From contig JAHBXT010000002.1 in the NCBI GenBank assembly GCA_019636385.1, positions 992,001 to 1,056,000 on the forward strand: a stretch of 64,000 nucleotides of DNA. Reading direction: 5' to 3'. The notes below the pieces were generated by a model, which was given only the letters and a program-made list of their open reading frames with translations, was not told where the DNA came from and searched no databases. Origin of the DNA: Pirellulaceae bacterium. GTDB lineage: Bacteria; Planctomycetota; Planctomycetia; Pirellulales; Pirellulaceae. The position numbers were made by a program, and so were the translations under genes. Within the stretch, counting starts at the first letter, position 1. Every line of letters starts with the position of its first letter. This document shows positions 8,861-22,300 of the stretch, in pieces.

Positions 8861-8939
8861 GGAAGCGATGCACTGAAGCTTTCAAGCAACAAACGACACA
8901 AAAGAAGCCTGACTGTCCACATTTTAATCGAAAGTGATA

Positions 8940-9980
8940 CTAGTTCCCGAAATAAAATCCATAGATGGCCAGAGAGACGACTCCCAAGGAGACTAAAGTC
9001 AGCAAGGTGTTGGACCAGAAAATATGCGAACCGCTTGATTCCTCATCGACCAAGTTCGGCTTGGGAGAAGGTCCTGTATTTGCCATATCTGCAAATAACC
9101 AATTCCAGGTATGCACAAATGGATTATCCTTGCGCAGACTCAGTTCTGGTGACATCATGGGATAGAACAGAAAGCGAAGTAGTTGATCGGACAATAGGAT
9201 TAGCAAGATAGACAGAACGAGTGTGATTCCACTGATCAATAATCGAGGGTAGCCAAACGAACAATCGATGTTAAATCGATCCATCATGACGGCTATTGTG
9301 ACAAGCTGTCCTGCTGATAGAAGCACGTAGATCAAGAACGCGAATACTAGGTAAAATCCAAGCAGCCACAAGCTCCGCCGTGCCCAAGCCACCCAAACGA
9401 ACATCATCGAAATCTGCAACCACAAAGACAGTGAGCTGTCAGCCAATTGCTCTATGTTCCAACTCGCAGAACGTAGCTCCAAGATGCCGTCTTGTAATCG
9501 GCAGAGAATTGATAGTTGCTGCAAGATAGTTTCACTGATGATCGCTGCCCAATGAACGATAAAAATCGATAGCCGGTCTTCAACTGGTCCATGCAGGAGG
9601 CAAATTGGTGCCAGGCAGGGCCAGAAGCGAGCCAGCTCTAGTGGGCCGAGCGAGAAACTCTTGTGTGACACTAGAAAGGCACCACACAGGAAAAAACTAC
9701 CCAAGCCTCCGTTGCTAGGACCAGTCAAAACAATTCCATACACGAAACATGCGAGCCCCAGAACGATGAGGCATCCTCCAAGCCGTTGAGGAAGTCGTAC
9801 GCACCGATCCCAGCGACGGATGGTTAAGATTGCGCAAAGAAATAGGACAGTCAGCATGCACAGTGAGTCTGCGACACTCCACCGCTGTTCAGTCTGAGTC
9901 GAAATATACTGAAGAGGTAGCAGCATCAAACAACCCCAGAAAACAATCATTGTTCGCTGATTGGTTCGCGTTTTTGGCAT
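8940..9980 (-). CDS. Exosortase-like multipass membrane protein, catalytic residues apparently lost
   Basis: This 346-residue protein has about eight hydrophobic helices (for example 12-30, 38-55, 68-90, 135-160, 187-230, 245-275 and 322-343). The layout resembles exosortases, the membrane cysteine proteases that cut PEP-CTERM-type tails: a segment FWPCLAPICLLHGP like the usual LxPALFLLFxxPLP, then a polar DG-ILEL loop, then a helix starting IEQLADSSLSLWLQ where exosortases have VAxxCSGLxSL, then an ARRSLW loop. The nucleophile Cys position is Asp or Ser here (about 181-183). The later Asn-x-x-Arg motif is replaced by SAGQLVT (222-228), and no matching His is evident. If it is an exosortase homologue it is probably inactive, or a divergent accessory. 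It could also be an unrelated polytopic protein. Confidence 0.5.
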   Translation of the reverse strand: MPKTRTNQRTMIVFWGCLMLLPLQYISTQTEQRWSVADSLCMLTVLFLCAILTIRRWDRCVRLPQRLGGCLIVLGLACFVYGIVLTGPSNGGLGSFFLCGAFLVSHKSFSLGPLELARFWPCLAPICLLHGPVEDRLSIFIVHWAAIISETILQQLSILCRLQDGILELRSASWNIEQLADSSLSLWLQISMMFVWVAWARRSLWLLGFYLVFAFLIYVLLSAGQLVTIAVMMDRFNIDCSFGYPRLLISGITLVLSILLILLSDQLLRFLFYPMMSPELSLRKDNPFVHTWNWLFADMANTGPSPKPNLVDEESSGSHIFWSNTLLTLVSLGVVSLAIYGFYFGN

Positions 9981-10300
9981 ATCGCGGTTTGTTCTGGGAA
10001 GGAGCTTAAACTAACCGAGGTCCATGAAAATTCAGGGAATCTAAGCCTCTAGGATACTATCCAGAAATCAAGGCCGCCACTATGCGGTTGGAGGCACTTT
10101 GCTTTGCAGAATTAAGATACCCTCAGCCCTCCAATGTTCCGGTTCCGTGCCGGTTTGTATGGCAACAGCTCATTTTTTAACTCCGCCAGGGCATCCACAA
10201 CATGATTGAATGAGAAAAATCGTTGGTTTACACTAAACCCGATTCAACGCGAGCCCCGCGCTCTTAAGCTACTCTGCGCCCGCACAAATGAGATTACAAG
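9981..10300. other. Intergenic region between divergent genes
   Basis: The 320 bases between the exosortase-like gene (minus) and the first giant gene (plus) must hold both promoters. Apart from the possible plus-strand promoter at 10206-10234, I see no repeat, hairpin or small gene in it. There is no strong Shine-Dalgarno sequence before 10301, as is common in planctomycetes. Confidence 0.5.
10206..10234 (+). promoter_or_regulatory. Possible sigma70-type promoter for the giant gene
   Basis: TTGAAT (10206-10211) and TACACT (10229-10234) are separated by 17 bases, each matching 4 of 6 consensus positions. Transcription would start near 10241, giving a leader of about 60 nt before the ATG at 10301. 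Weak by sequence alone. Confidence 0.3.
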
Positions 10301-13300
10301 ATGTTCAAACGCAACAGAAAATCTGGCTCACGCCGATCAGTTAAAGCTACCCGAGCCAGACTCAGAGCAGCGTTAAGCTTAGAGATGCTAGAGCGGCGCG
10401 ATCTACTAACCGCTTTGGACTCTTATGAAAGTGGACAGACTAAAGATCTACCCTTGAACGATCTCGCATTGGGGCTTGCGCAGATCGCGTCTCTTTCAGC
10501 GGAAGGCGGGGGTGCGCAATTGCAGTTGAAGGCAACTGGTACCAAGTCTTACCTGAATCGCGTGGTCAACGAAGAGGATACGCTAACGATCTCGGTTACA
10601 GCGCTGGCATCGACAGTACTTTACGCGGCGGGCGATTTTCAGATCCACTCTGGCGGCGACTCTACTTTTCAGGGCACACAATACCTTCTTGGTGGTTGGG
10701 GTGGGTGGAGTATAGTTCCACCTACAGGTGGCGACACGCGATCCTTCTCTGGTGGTCCCAATAATGTCGTTCAATTGAATGTCGGCAATTCCCTAAATTT
10801 AGGCACCATTGTTCTGCGCGCTGGATCACAGACGGGAAACTTCGTTACTAGCTTCTCTAATGTAGCTCATTTTGACAGTATTAGCTTACTCTCAGTTGAG
10901 ACAATGGGTTGGCAATACACAGTCGGCGATGGCCCGTTGTCTTCCCTCTTGACCATAGTAAGCCAAACACCTTCGGGAACGGTCACATCTCCCCCACAGT
11001 CAGTCAGCTTAGGTTTCTCTGAGTCCCTTGAAACCGCAGGTGCTCTGAACGCGACCAACTACGTGCTGACACATCTAGGGGCCGACCAAGCCCTAGGCGG
11101 CGGTGACGATCAAGTCTTCAGCGTCAGCCCTGCCTACACGGCTGGCACTACATCGGTCACGCTGACTCCAACGGCCTATCCCGCAGGACTACCCAGCGGC
11201 CATTACCGAATAGAAGTATTGTCTGGTGCGACCGGCATTCGAGCAGCCGGTGGTGGGCAACTGGACGGAGACAATAACGGCTCCGCAGGCGGCAACTATG
11301 TTGACACGTTCGTAGTCAACGCTGTACCTGCGACAGCTAGTATCAACCTGAATTCGGCCAGCGATTCAGGCGTTTCCAACTCGGATCGCTTGACCAACAT
11401 TGCCAATCCGACCTTCAACGTGACCGTCAATCAGATCGGGTTGATTCGATTTGATGCTGACGGAAATGGTACTTTCGAACAGTCTCGGCACGTAAATACA
11501 CCAGGCACACATTCGTTCACGCATACCTACAGCACAGATGGGACATTGAATCCACGTGTTGAGTTCCAACCATCAGTCGGTACTGCGATAACCGCCAGCA
11601 CGAATTTTACGCTTGATCGAGTTCCGCCAGTGCTGCTGCCAGGAACACCGACGGTACAAGGACCAATCAGTCAGCGACTTGTGCGATACAACGAGCCAAT
11701 CGACAATAATCGGTCACTTGCCGCTGGGCTGCTGGTCACCATGACTGGCCCAACGGGCTCGATTCCGATTTTGAATGTCACCGGTTCGGGAACGGATTAT
11801 GTGATCGCATTTCCGCTTCGAACGATTGGCGGAACTTATACCATCTCCTCTGACACCAAGGTGTGGGACTTGGCTGGCAATCAGATCGCTGCTCCACCGC
11901 AAGACAGCTTTACTATGCTGGCGGACGTCACAGCACCTACCGTTACATCTGTCACTCCAACCGGTCAGACAAATCAGAACGTGAGTCGATTCTTCGTGAC
12001 TTTCAGCGAACCGATGAACGGCACAACACTAACTCCAGGTCGATTCACAATTCAGCCGCCTGCGGGCGTTGCCCCGATTCAAGTATCCTCGGTCACCTTG
12101 GTTGCTGGAACTCAGGCACGATACGACGTTTTGCTGAGTACGCCTATCGCAACAGAGGGGCAGTATGGCCTGACCATCGCCTCGGCAGTTGCTGATCTGT
12201 CTGGCAATACTTTGGGATCGGCCTACACGGCAGGTATCACCCTGGACAAGACTGGCCCAAAGGTGCTTTCCGTCAGTCCCAATGGCATTGTGGATCAGCC
12301 CATCGGTCACATCGACATTACGTTCGACAATCCGATCAACGCGTCGTCTTTCACCAATCAAGACATCACTATTGCAGGCCCCCCCGGAATCTCTGTTGAG
12401 TCTATTCAGAAACTCACAGACGTTACCTATCGAATCATTTTCACTTCACAAATCATTGGCGGCACTTACACCATCACCACAGGCCCAGGCATCCAAGACT
12501 TGGCCGGCAACTTGATGGATCAAAACGGTGATGGTCAGAAGGGAACGGCAGCAGATGTTTTTACGTCAGTTGTAACCATACCAAGGACTGCTGTCTGGAA
12601 TGGTGGAGGCGGTGATCTGCTGTGGAGCAATCCGCTGAACTGGAGCGGGGATCAGTTGCCCGGTGAAAGCGATGACGTGGTCATCACTGCTCCAGGGAAT
12701 GCAACGATTAGGTACGACCTCTCAACGGCGACGACGATAAAAAGCTTGAATCTTTCGAATTCAATGCTTTTGACAGGAAATTCTCTAACCATTTCTGGAG
12801 AGTTTTCGCTTACAGCCGGCAAGACCATCACAATGTCTTCGGACGGAGCTACACTAACTGCGCTAGGGACAGTAGCCATTGATGGAGCGAGCTTCATAGT
12901 GACGGCTGGCACGTTGTCGTTACCCAGTGCGACCAGCTACACGCATACGATTGGCACTGAGCGAGATGAAGTAGTGTTTCGGGCGACCGGCAATACGAGC
13001 GTACTGGACCTGAGGAACTTGCAGACGATTACCAATGGCAACGACGTCAACGATACCATCCGCATTGAGGCGTTGGCAGGTGGTACAGTTAACCTCAGCA
13101 AGGTTACGGGGCTGCTTGACCCAGGCAGTACGGATGACCGAGGGCGAGCCATTCACATCAAGGCGGATGGGGCCAGCAGTGCGGTGAACCTCGCTAGTCT
13201 GACAACATTTGTTGATAATAACGTCAGCGACTTTAGTGCTTGGTGGGGCTTCTTTGAAGGTACCTCTTCACTTACCGCGAGCAATAGCGGAGCGGTTAAC

Positions 13301-16300
13301 TTATCTGATGTCGAGTTCGTCGGTGTCGAACTGAGTTCGCGTGAGAGCGCAAGAATCTTAGGTGCCACCAGGCTGCTCACCAATTCACGTTTGATCGGCA
13401 ATGGAAGGGTTGGAAGTGTCGATAGCGGTGGGGCAGTAGCTCCGAGCGGCATTCTTACGCTTGAGGGGGACTATGAACAATTCCCCGAAGGAAAATTAGT
13501 TATTAGGGTAGGCGGAATAGAAATTGGTAGCTCTTTCGATCAGCTACTGATAGACGGCGACGCAATTGTTGGTGGCACACTCGAAATCGTACAAACTAAT
13601 AGCTTCGTACCGGCACTTGGTACCGAGTTCTTGATTCTTTCGGCTGATAGTGTCTCGGGAGTATTCAACAATGTGATCGGATCAGCCTTTGGAAACAACA
13701 TCAAATTACAGCCGGAGATCCGTGCTGATGGTGTCTACCTGAAGGCGGTCGCAGACCTCGGCCCCAAAGTGATTGGTACTATTCCGGAGAGCGAAGCTCG
13801 TCACACACTTAATTTCATTGATGTGGCATTTGATGAACCAATTCTGTCTAGTTCGGTCAATACAGGGCAGGTAACAATCAGTGGACCGTCAGGGCCTATT
13901 GCGGTCACTAGTTTGACTCAGCCTACACCTTCGTCGATTCGCATTCACTTCGCCTCGCAAACTCAGCCCGGAATATACTCTCTAGCGGTTGGACCGGATA
14001 TCAAAGATCTGGCTAGCAACCCCATGGATCAAAATGGTAATGGTGTCGGCGGCGAGCAAAGTGATATATTTACTACCTCCATCGAACTGCTCGTTCCGGC
14101 TAACCCGGTCGTGCTCAGCCAGTCGCCCACAGGACTTGTGACTTCATCTCCGCAGTCGATCACGCTCCAGTTCAACGTACCGCTCGATCCAAGCTCAGCC
14201 ACCAACGCGAACAACTACATATTGACGCACCTGGGGGCAAACCAACTGCTCGGCGGCGGCGATGACCAAGTTTTCAGTGTTAATCCTATCTATACACAAG
14301 GTACAAACACTGTTTCGCTTGCCTTCAATGCGTTTCCCAGTGGACTGCCAAGTGGACGCTATCGGCTTGAGTTGCTTTCGGGCTCGACCGGGGTTCGCAA
14401 TGTGACCGGCGGACAATTGGATGGAAACGATGACGGAACTGCCGGTGATAGCTACTTAGGCACCTTCAGTGTCAATTTGGCTTCCGCCACTACGTCGATC
14501 AACCTGGCTCCTGAGAGCGATTCTGGTTCGTCATCCTCGGATCGCTTGACCAATATCGCCAGTCCGACCTTCAACGTGACCGTCAATCAGATCGGTCTGA
14601 TTCGATTTGATGCCGATGGTAATGGCACATTTGAGCAAATCCGCCACGTAAATGCACCAGGCACTCATTCGTTCACACATGTCTACGCTGCTGATGGGAC
14701 TTTTAATCCACGCGTTGAATTTCAACCTTCTTACGGCAGTCTAGTAACTGCAAGCACAAGCCTCACGCTCGACCGAACTGGCCTCAAGGCGATTGCCACT
14801 GATCCTAGCGGCACGGTTCAGCATACGCTCAGTTACATAGATGCTACTTTCGACTCATCAATTGACTCGGCGTCTATTACCGCTAACCATGTTTCGCTCA
14901 TCGGGCCTTCGGGACCTATCGCTATTACCAACCTGACTCAGCCTACTCCTTCGTCTGTGCGAGTACATTTTTCAGCCCAGACTCAGCAGGGTACGTACTT
15001 CCTAAGCGTTGGCCCAAATCTTCGAGACCTGGCTGGGAATCAGATGGATCAAAACGGTAATGGAACCAATGGGGAAATCGGTGATGTCTTTACAACCAGC
15101 ATCGAACTGTCGATTCCAACAGATCTTGTTGTACTCAGCCAGTCGCCCAGTGGGCTAGTTACGTCATCACCTCAGTCGATCAACCTCCAGTTCAATGTGC
15201 CCCTCAATGCCAGCACGGCGACCAACGCAAATAACTATGTTTTGACACACTTTGGTGCCAATCAAGTCCTGGGTGGTGGCGACGATCAGGTCTTTAGTGT
15301 CACTCCCAGCTACGTGCAGGGTGCAATCACAGTTTCGCTTGCCTTCAATGCGTTTCCCAGTGGCCTGCCTAGCGGCTTTTATCGGCTGGAACTGCTTTCG
15401 GGACCGACCGGCATCCGCAATGTGACCGGTGGACAACTGGACGGTAACGACGACGGAACGCCAGGGGACAATTACATCGGAACGTTCCGCGTGAATCTGG
15501 CGGCTGCCAGTGCCTCAATTGTCTTGGCTAGCCAGAGCGATTCTGGCATCTCGAACTCGGATCGCTTGACCAACATTGCCAATCCGACCTTCAACGTGAC
15601 CGTCAATCAGATCGGGTTGATTCGATTTGATGCTGACGGAAATGGTACTTTCGAACAGTCTCGGCACGTAAATACACCGGGCACGCATTCGTTCACGCAT
15701 ACCTACAGCACAGATGGGACATTGAATCCACGTGTTGAGTTCCAACCATCTTTCGGTACTGCGATAACTGCCAGCACGAATTTTACGCTTGATCGAGTTC
15801 CGCCAGTGCTGCTGCCTGGAACCCCAACCGAACAGGGTCCCATCAGTCAGCGACTGGTGCGTTACAGTGAGCCCATCGACTTTAATCGCTCGTTGGCCTC
15901 AGGCATCGTGGTAACGATGACTGGCCCCAATGGCCCCATTCCGGTTTCTTTTGTCACAGGTTCTGGGACGGATTATGTTGTCACCTTTCCGATGCAAACT
16001 GCGGGCGGAGCATACACCATTTCAGCCGACACCAAGGTTTGGGACTTGGCCGGCAATCAGATCGCTGCTCCACCGCAAGACAGATTTACATTGCTGGCGG
16101 ATGTCACAGCACCTACCGTCGTGTCTGTCACTCCGTCTGGCCTGACAAATCAGAACATCAGTCGTTTCTACGTGACGTTCAGCGAGCCGATGAACGGCGC
16201 AACACTAACTCCAGGTCGATTTACAATTCAGCCGCCTGCGGGAGTTGTCCCGATCCAGGTATCCTCGGTCACCTTGGTTGCTGGAACGACGGCACGATAC

Positions 16301-19300
16301 GACGTTTTGCTGAGTACTCCTATCTCAACAGAGGGGCAGTATGGCCTGACTATCGCCTCGGCCGTGGCGGATCTGTCCGGCAACACATTGGCGGCCTCTT
16401 ACACAACGAATGTAACACTTGACAAAACGGGCCCCAGGGTACTTTCGGTTCTCCCGAGCGGAACGTTGAATGGTGTGTTGACCTTCCTGGATGTGACGTT
16501 CGACTCGCAGATCAATGAACAGACGTTTCTCAGTAACGATGTCACGTTGATTGGGCCAAGTGGTCCAGTCGTGATTTCAAATCCTTGGCACCTAACCGGC
16601 AATACATTCCGAATTCCGGTAACTCCGCAGCGTAGCAATGGCATCTACCGAGTTGCCGTCGGTCCTGGTGTATCTGATTTGGCAAACAACGCTATGGATC
16701 AAAACGGCAATGGTATCAACGGTGAAGCGAATTTGGATGCGTTTTCTAGCCAATTCACGATTTCGCTGCCTAACCTTGTAGTCAACGACAACGTGGCGTT
16801 GGCTGATAACGCAGGCACCTCTATAAACCAAATCGTGTTTGGCGATGTGGTTCAAGTTCGTTGGAACACACGCAATATTGGTACAGCAACCTCTGTCGGA
16901 TCAGCCGAAAGCCGCGTATGGTTCTCGACCGACGGAACGTTGTCAGCGAACGATCTGTTCTTGGGATCGCTCTTTTTCCCGCAATCGACCTCCATCCCGC
17001 CTGGTGGATTCATTTCGGGGTTCCTGCCGAGTACGCTGCCGCTGTCGACCGAAAGCGTCGCAGGTAATTACTTCTTGTTAATCCAGACTGATGCGTCCAA
17101 CCAGGTAGTAGAAGACAATGAAACTGACAATCTGCGGGCGTTGCCCATTCAGGTTGTCCTGCCTCCCATCGCCGACCTAGAGGTAACGGCCATCAATGTT
17201 CCAGCTCGGACTATTGGGGATCCTGCAACGTTGACTGTGACATGGACGGTTACTAATCAGGGAGCCGGAACAGGTAGAGTCACTCAATGGACCGATTCAG
17301 TAGTTCTGTCCACCGATAGTGTCTTTGGCAACGGGGATGATATCGTCATCGGCAGATTCACACGCAACGGGGCTCTAAACAACTTGCAACCCTACACGCG
17401 TACTGAAAACATCGTTCTGCCTCCGGCTTTATCTGGGCGATACCGGCTGTTTGTGAAGACAGATGTCGACAACGTGGTTTTCGAGAAGGAGAACGAAGCT
17501 AACAACGTGAGGCTGCTCGATTCCAACGTAGATGTCATGCCAATTCCCTACGCGGATTTGGTCGTTAGAAGCGTGGCGGCACTCAGTCCGGCAGCCACCG
17601 GCCAGGAGTTGATACTGCGCTGGGTCATCGAAAACCAGGGCATTGGTTTGACCAGCCTGGGCAATTGGTTCGATGCGGTTACGTTCTCCAGCGATCCGGA
17701 AGGCAAAATCCTACTGCCAAATATGCGCTACGGTTTTGACCATTTCGGCCACGTGGCCGTGGGTGGAACGTACGAGCGCACGGTCAGTATTACATTGCCC
17801 AACAATTTGCCGGAGGTCATCTATGCAACGGTCACCGCTGCTGATCCGGTCCTGTCCAAGGGAGCGGTTCCCTTTGAGTTTATTTTTGACGGCAACAATC
17901 AACTGACATCCTTGCCAATCCCCGTCTCAGCCAGCCCAACGCCTGATCTGCGGGTCAATTCCGTTATTGGCTCGGCAGAGGTTGATGAAGGTGGCCTGCT
18001 GGATGTCACCTGGACTGTAGGTAACTTTGGACCGGCAAACGCTCAGGCCCCTTGGACTGATCGAGTGCTGTTGCGTCAAGTCGGCGTCACGCCCCCTTCG
18101 GAAATTCTTCTGGGCAATTTCACCAATACGACATCGCTGCTGCCTGGGGCTCCTCCTTACACGCGCACCGAACAGATCCGATTGCCAAGCAAAATACGCG
18201 GCTTGTATGATATTGTGGTCATTGCGGACATCAACAACCACGTTTACGAACGTCCACCGGCAGACGCCAACAACAGCGGCCAGTCCTCCCAGCCCGTTAA
18301 TATTCGCATTCAACCGCGACCTGATCTGCAAATTGACTCTGCCACCATTACGGCACCTTCACAAATTCCGGGCGGTGGAACGCTAAGCGTTGAATTTGAA
18401 GTGGTCAACCAGGGGATTGTGCCAGCTTCAGCCACTCGCTGGTTTGATCGAGTCTATCTGTCGTTGGACAATCGCCTATCAATTGATGACCTTCTGTTGG
18501 ACGAAATCGAAAACCAATCCGCCTTGGCACCTGGTGAGCGGTATCGCAGTGTAACCAAACCCGTGACGATTCCACTGCGTTATCGAAACGACATGTTTCT
18601 GATATTTGTGGCAGATGCCCGCGAGCAGGTAGATGAATGGCCCAACGAGGACAACAACATCGTCGTGCGGCCCATTCGAATCGGGACAACGCCATTGGCT
18701 GATCTGGTTGTATCCGATGTCGTAGCCCCGCCGCAAGCCTCGGATGGCGACATCATTTCAGTACGCTTTACCGTTACCAACCTGGGCAGCGGCGCGACGA
18801 ACACCAATACCTGGACGGACACAATTTGGCTGACTCGTGACAAGAACCGGCCGCATCCCGGTCAAGGTGATTTTCTGCTGAAGTCGATCGTCCGCAATGG
18901 TGGATTGGCGAGATTTGCCAGTTACGACGTCGAGACGACAGTCACCTTACCAACGGGTCTGGATTCCGGCGTGTTTTATATCACGCCCTGGTCCGATCCG
19001 TATGGCAATGTTCTAGAAGACACGCTAGCCGATAATACCAACCCGGATGACCCAAACCAGATCGACAATAACAACTACAAGGCCAAAGCGATTGACGTTT
19101 TGTCCAGGCTTCCAGACCTTGAAGTAATGCAGATCACTGCCGTACCGACCGCCATTGGTGGTGATACGCTGCGAGTGGAATATCGAGTCGAAAATCGCGG
19201 CAACGCGGATACCAACGATCGCTGGGTCGATCAAGTCTACCTGTCCGATCTGCCCGATCCGTTTGCCCCCAACGCTCGGGCCATCTTACTGGCCGAAGTT

Positions 19301-22300
19301 CCAGTGATTGGTCCTATTTCATTCGTGGGGCCTGGCTACACGAAGCAGTTGGACATCTTGCTGTCACCCTCTGCCACCGGCAAATACCTGGTGGTCGTCG
19401 CTGATGCCAAGCAACAGCTAAAGGAAGTTTCGGACTCCAATAACCGGCTGAATCGTGCCATTAACGTTCTGCCGGCTCCAGCCGACCTGAAGGTCACCAG
19501 CGTCACTTTCGAGCCGGACAATATTTCGGGCGAGTCGACCTTGATTCGCTATCACGTTACCAACATCGGTTCGAATCCAGTCTGGACTGGCACCAAGTCG
19601 TGGCGTGACTTCTTGTGGGTCTCCGCCGATGCCCAGTTCATTCGGGATCGCGCGTCCTATATGGGCGAAGTCACCTACCTGCATGATCGCCTACTGAATC
19701 CTGGTGATTCCTACGAAATCGTCACACGCATTACGCTGCCGCGCGGCGCACAGGGGCGGTACTATCTGCATATTCACCTGAATGCTCACAATGACATTTC
19801 ACCCAATCGACCTTATGAATCTCGCAGATTGTTAACCAATTGGTGGCCCGCCGATCGCGGCGAAAATGCAAGTCTGCTGGATACGTTTTCTCGTTGGGCC
19901 TACGAGAATCCGCACAACAATCTGCACTCGGCAGCGTTTGATATCGAGTATCGCGAGCCGGATCTGCGGGTGAGCAACCTAACCGTACCGGCAGAAGCGA
20001 AGTCTGGTCAGACGATTCCCGTATCCTTCACGGTCAGCAATATCGGCAATCGAGCGACCCGCGTAGGCCAGTGGACCGATCGCCTGTACATCTCTCACGA
20101 CGCTTCGCTGGATAGTAAAGACTATGAATTGGCGGCCATCAGCAGGAGCAGTATTCTTCCGGTAGGGGGCAGTTATCAAGTTACCGTGGATGTAACGCTG
20201 CCCGAAGGAATCGGAGGAAGCTTTAACATTCTGGCCTACGCGGATGCGGTCGCCTATCGCGATCCAATCAGCTCTCCACCCAGCGATATCGGCTTTAATT
20301 TGCTTGGCCTGGTCTTTGAGGAGAGCAACCCACTCGCGCCTTGGGATCTCGCCTCCAACGCCTCCCGAAGTCTCAGTCGCGGACGTGTCTATGAGTTTCA
20401 AAATGAAGGCAACAACATTGCCGTCGCCAGTTTGCCGGTAACACTCGCTGATCCCCCAGATCTTCAGGTCACATGGGTGGAAGCTCCGGTGCGAGCCGAT
20501 CGCGGAGAGTTGGTCAATGTTTTCTACACGGTTACCAATCGCGGTGGGGCGACGCCGCCTTCTCAGACCGAGTGGGTGGATTTGGTGTATCTGTCACGAG
20601 ACCCATATCTGGACCTCAGTGCCGACAGATATATTGGATCACTGACGCGCAAAGGCGGACTAGCCAGCGGTGGCAGCTACAGTAACTCTTTACAGTTCCA
20701 GTTGCCAACCGACCTGCTGGGATCATGGTATGTCATCGTAGTGACCGATCCCATCCAGCGGGGCAAGATTGGCGCGGTCTTTGAAGGTGCCAATGAAAGA
20801 AACAATGATCGGGCATCTACCCTGCCCATCATTGTTCAATTGCCACCTCCCAGCGATTTGGAAGTTATCGGCATCACCGCTCCTGCTACCAGCAAATCAG
20901 GCACACCGGTCGAGGTTTCTTGGACGGTCCGCAACAACAGCCTGGAAGCAGCCAAGGGCACCTGGTTTGATACGGTCTATCTGTCAGCCGATTCCGTGTG
21001 GGATGTCAACGATCCGATCGTAGGGCGGGTTGCCCATTCAGGCGGCTTGCAGCCGGGCCAGTCCTATGTCAAGACACTCAAGGCCGATCTGCCAGCAGTG
21101 ATTCCGGGCAATTACCGTTTCATAGTGCGGACAGATGTTTTTGACAATGTCTACGAAGGCATCAACGAATCCAACAATACCACAGTCGCCGCTGACATCA
21201 CCCGCGTTACCGTCCAGTCCATTCAGTTGGGCGTTCCCTTTGATGATCAACTGGGAACTGGGCAGTCAAGACTTTACGAAGTGATTGTACCCGTCGGCGA
21301 AACATTGCAGGTCAAAGTCACTCACGCTGATAAAAAGGCCACATCGGAGCTTTACCTGCGCCACGAAAGCGCTCCATCGGGAACGGCGTACGATGCTGTA
21401 GCTTCGCCGAGCTTGGATGCCACCAGAACCGCGATTGTGCCTTCAACGCGACCCGGAGCGTATTACATTTTGGTGCGAGGCAGTTCGGTCAATTCAGCGC
21501 AGCCTGGCATCACGTTGTTGGCCGAGTTATTACCGCTAGCCATTACCGACGTGCGATCGGATGTGGGCGGTGATGGCAGGTTCTTTTCCACCACGATTCG
21601 CGGAGCCAAATTCTCACCAGACGCATCACTGACCATCCAGCGACCAGGCTTCAAGGCGTTTGCGCCGTCGGCGATGCGAGTCATCGATTCGACCACGATC
21701 CGAGCTACCTTCGACTTTACGGACGCTCCCCATGGCCTCTACGATGTGACCGTCACCAATCCTGGAAAAAATGAAAAAGTCGTGGTTCCCTATCGCTTCC
21801 TGATTCAGGATCTAATCGAGCCTGACGTCACGATTGGTATTGGCGGCCCACGCATTATCCCCGCCGGTGACCAGGGGCTGTACAGTGTGGCCATTCAGAG
21901 CATGAGCAACTTGGATACACCCTATGTGTTTTTCCAAGTTGGTGTTCCGGAGATGGGTGTCAATGAATGGGTCTACAATCTTCCCTATCTGAATTTCACG
22001 ACCAACGTAGCGGGCAGACCCCCAAACAGCCCTTTTGAAACGGTGGCCTGGGGCGATCTGCGCTCGACCGTCAATGTTGGTGGCTACAAGCTGGCGTCTG
22101 GATATCTGCTCGACCTGGAAGCCGATGGTTTTACCGGGTTCACCTTCCAGACCTATACCTATCCCGGCATGAGGGAGCTGAATGACCACAAATTCGAGGA
22201 ACTGAAAGAAAAGCTATATGCAGCGGTCCCGCAGTACAGGGGCATTTTAGATAACGGTCCCGCAGGATTGGATCTGATTGCTCCTGGATTAAGTTTATTG

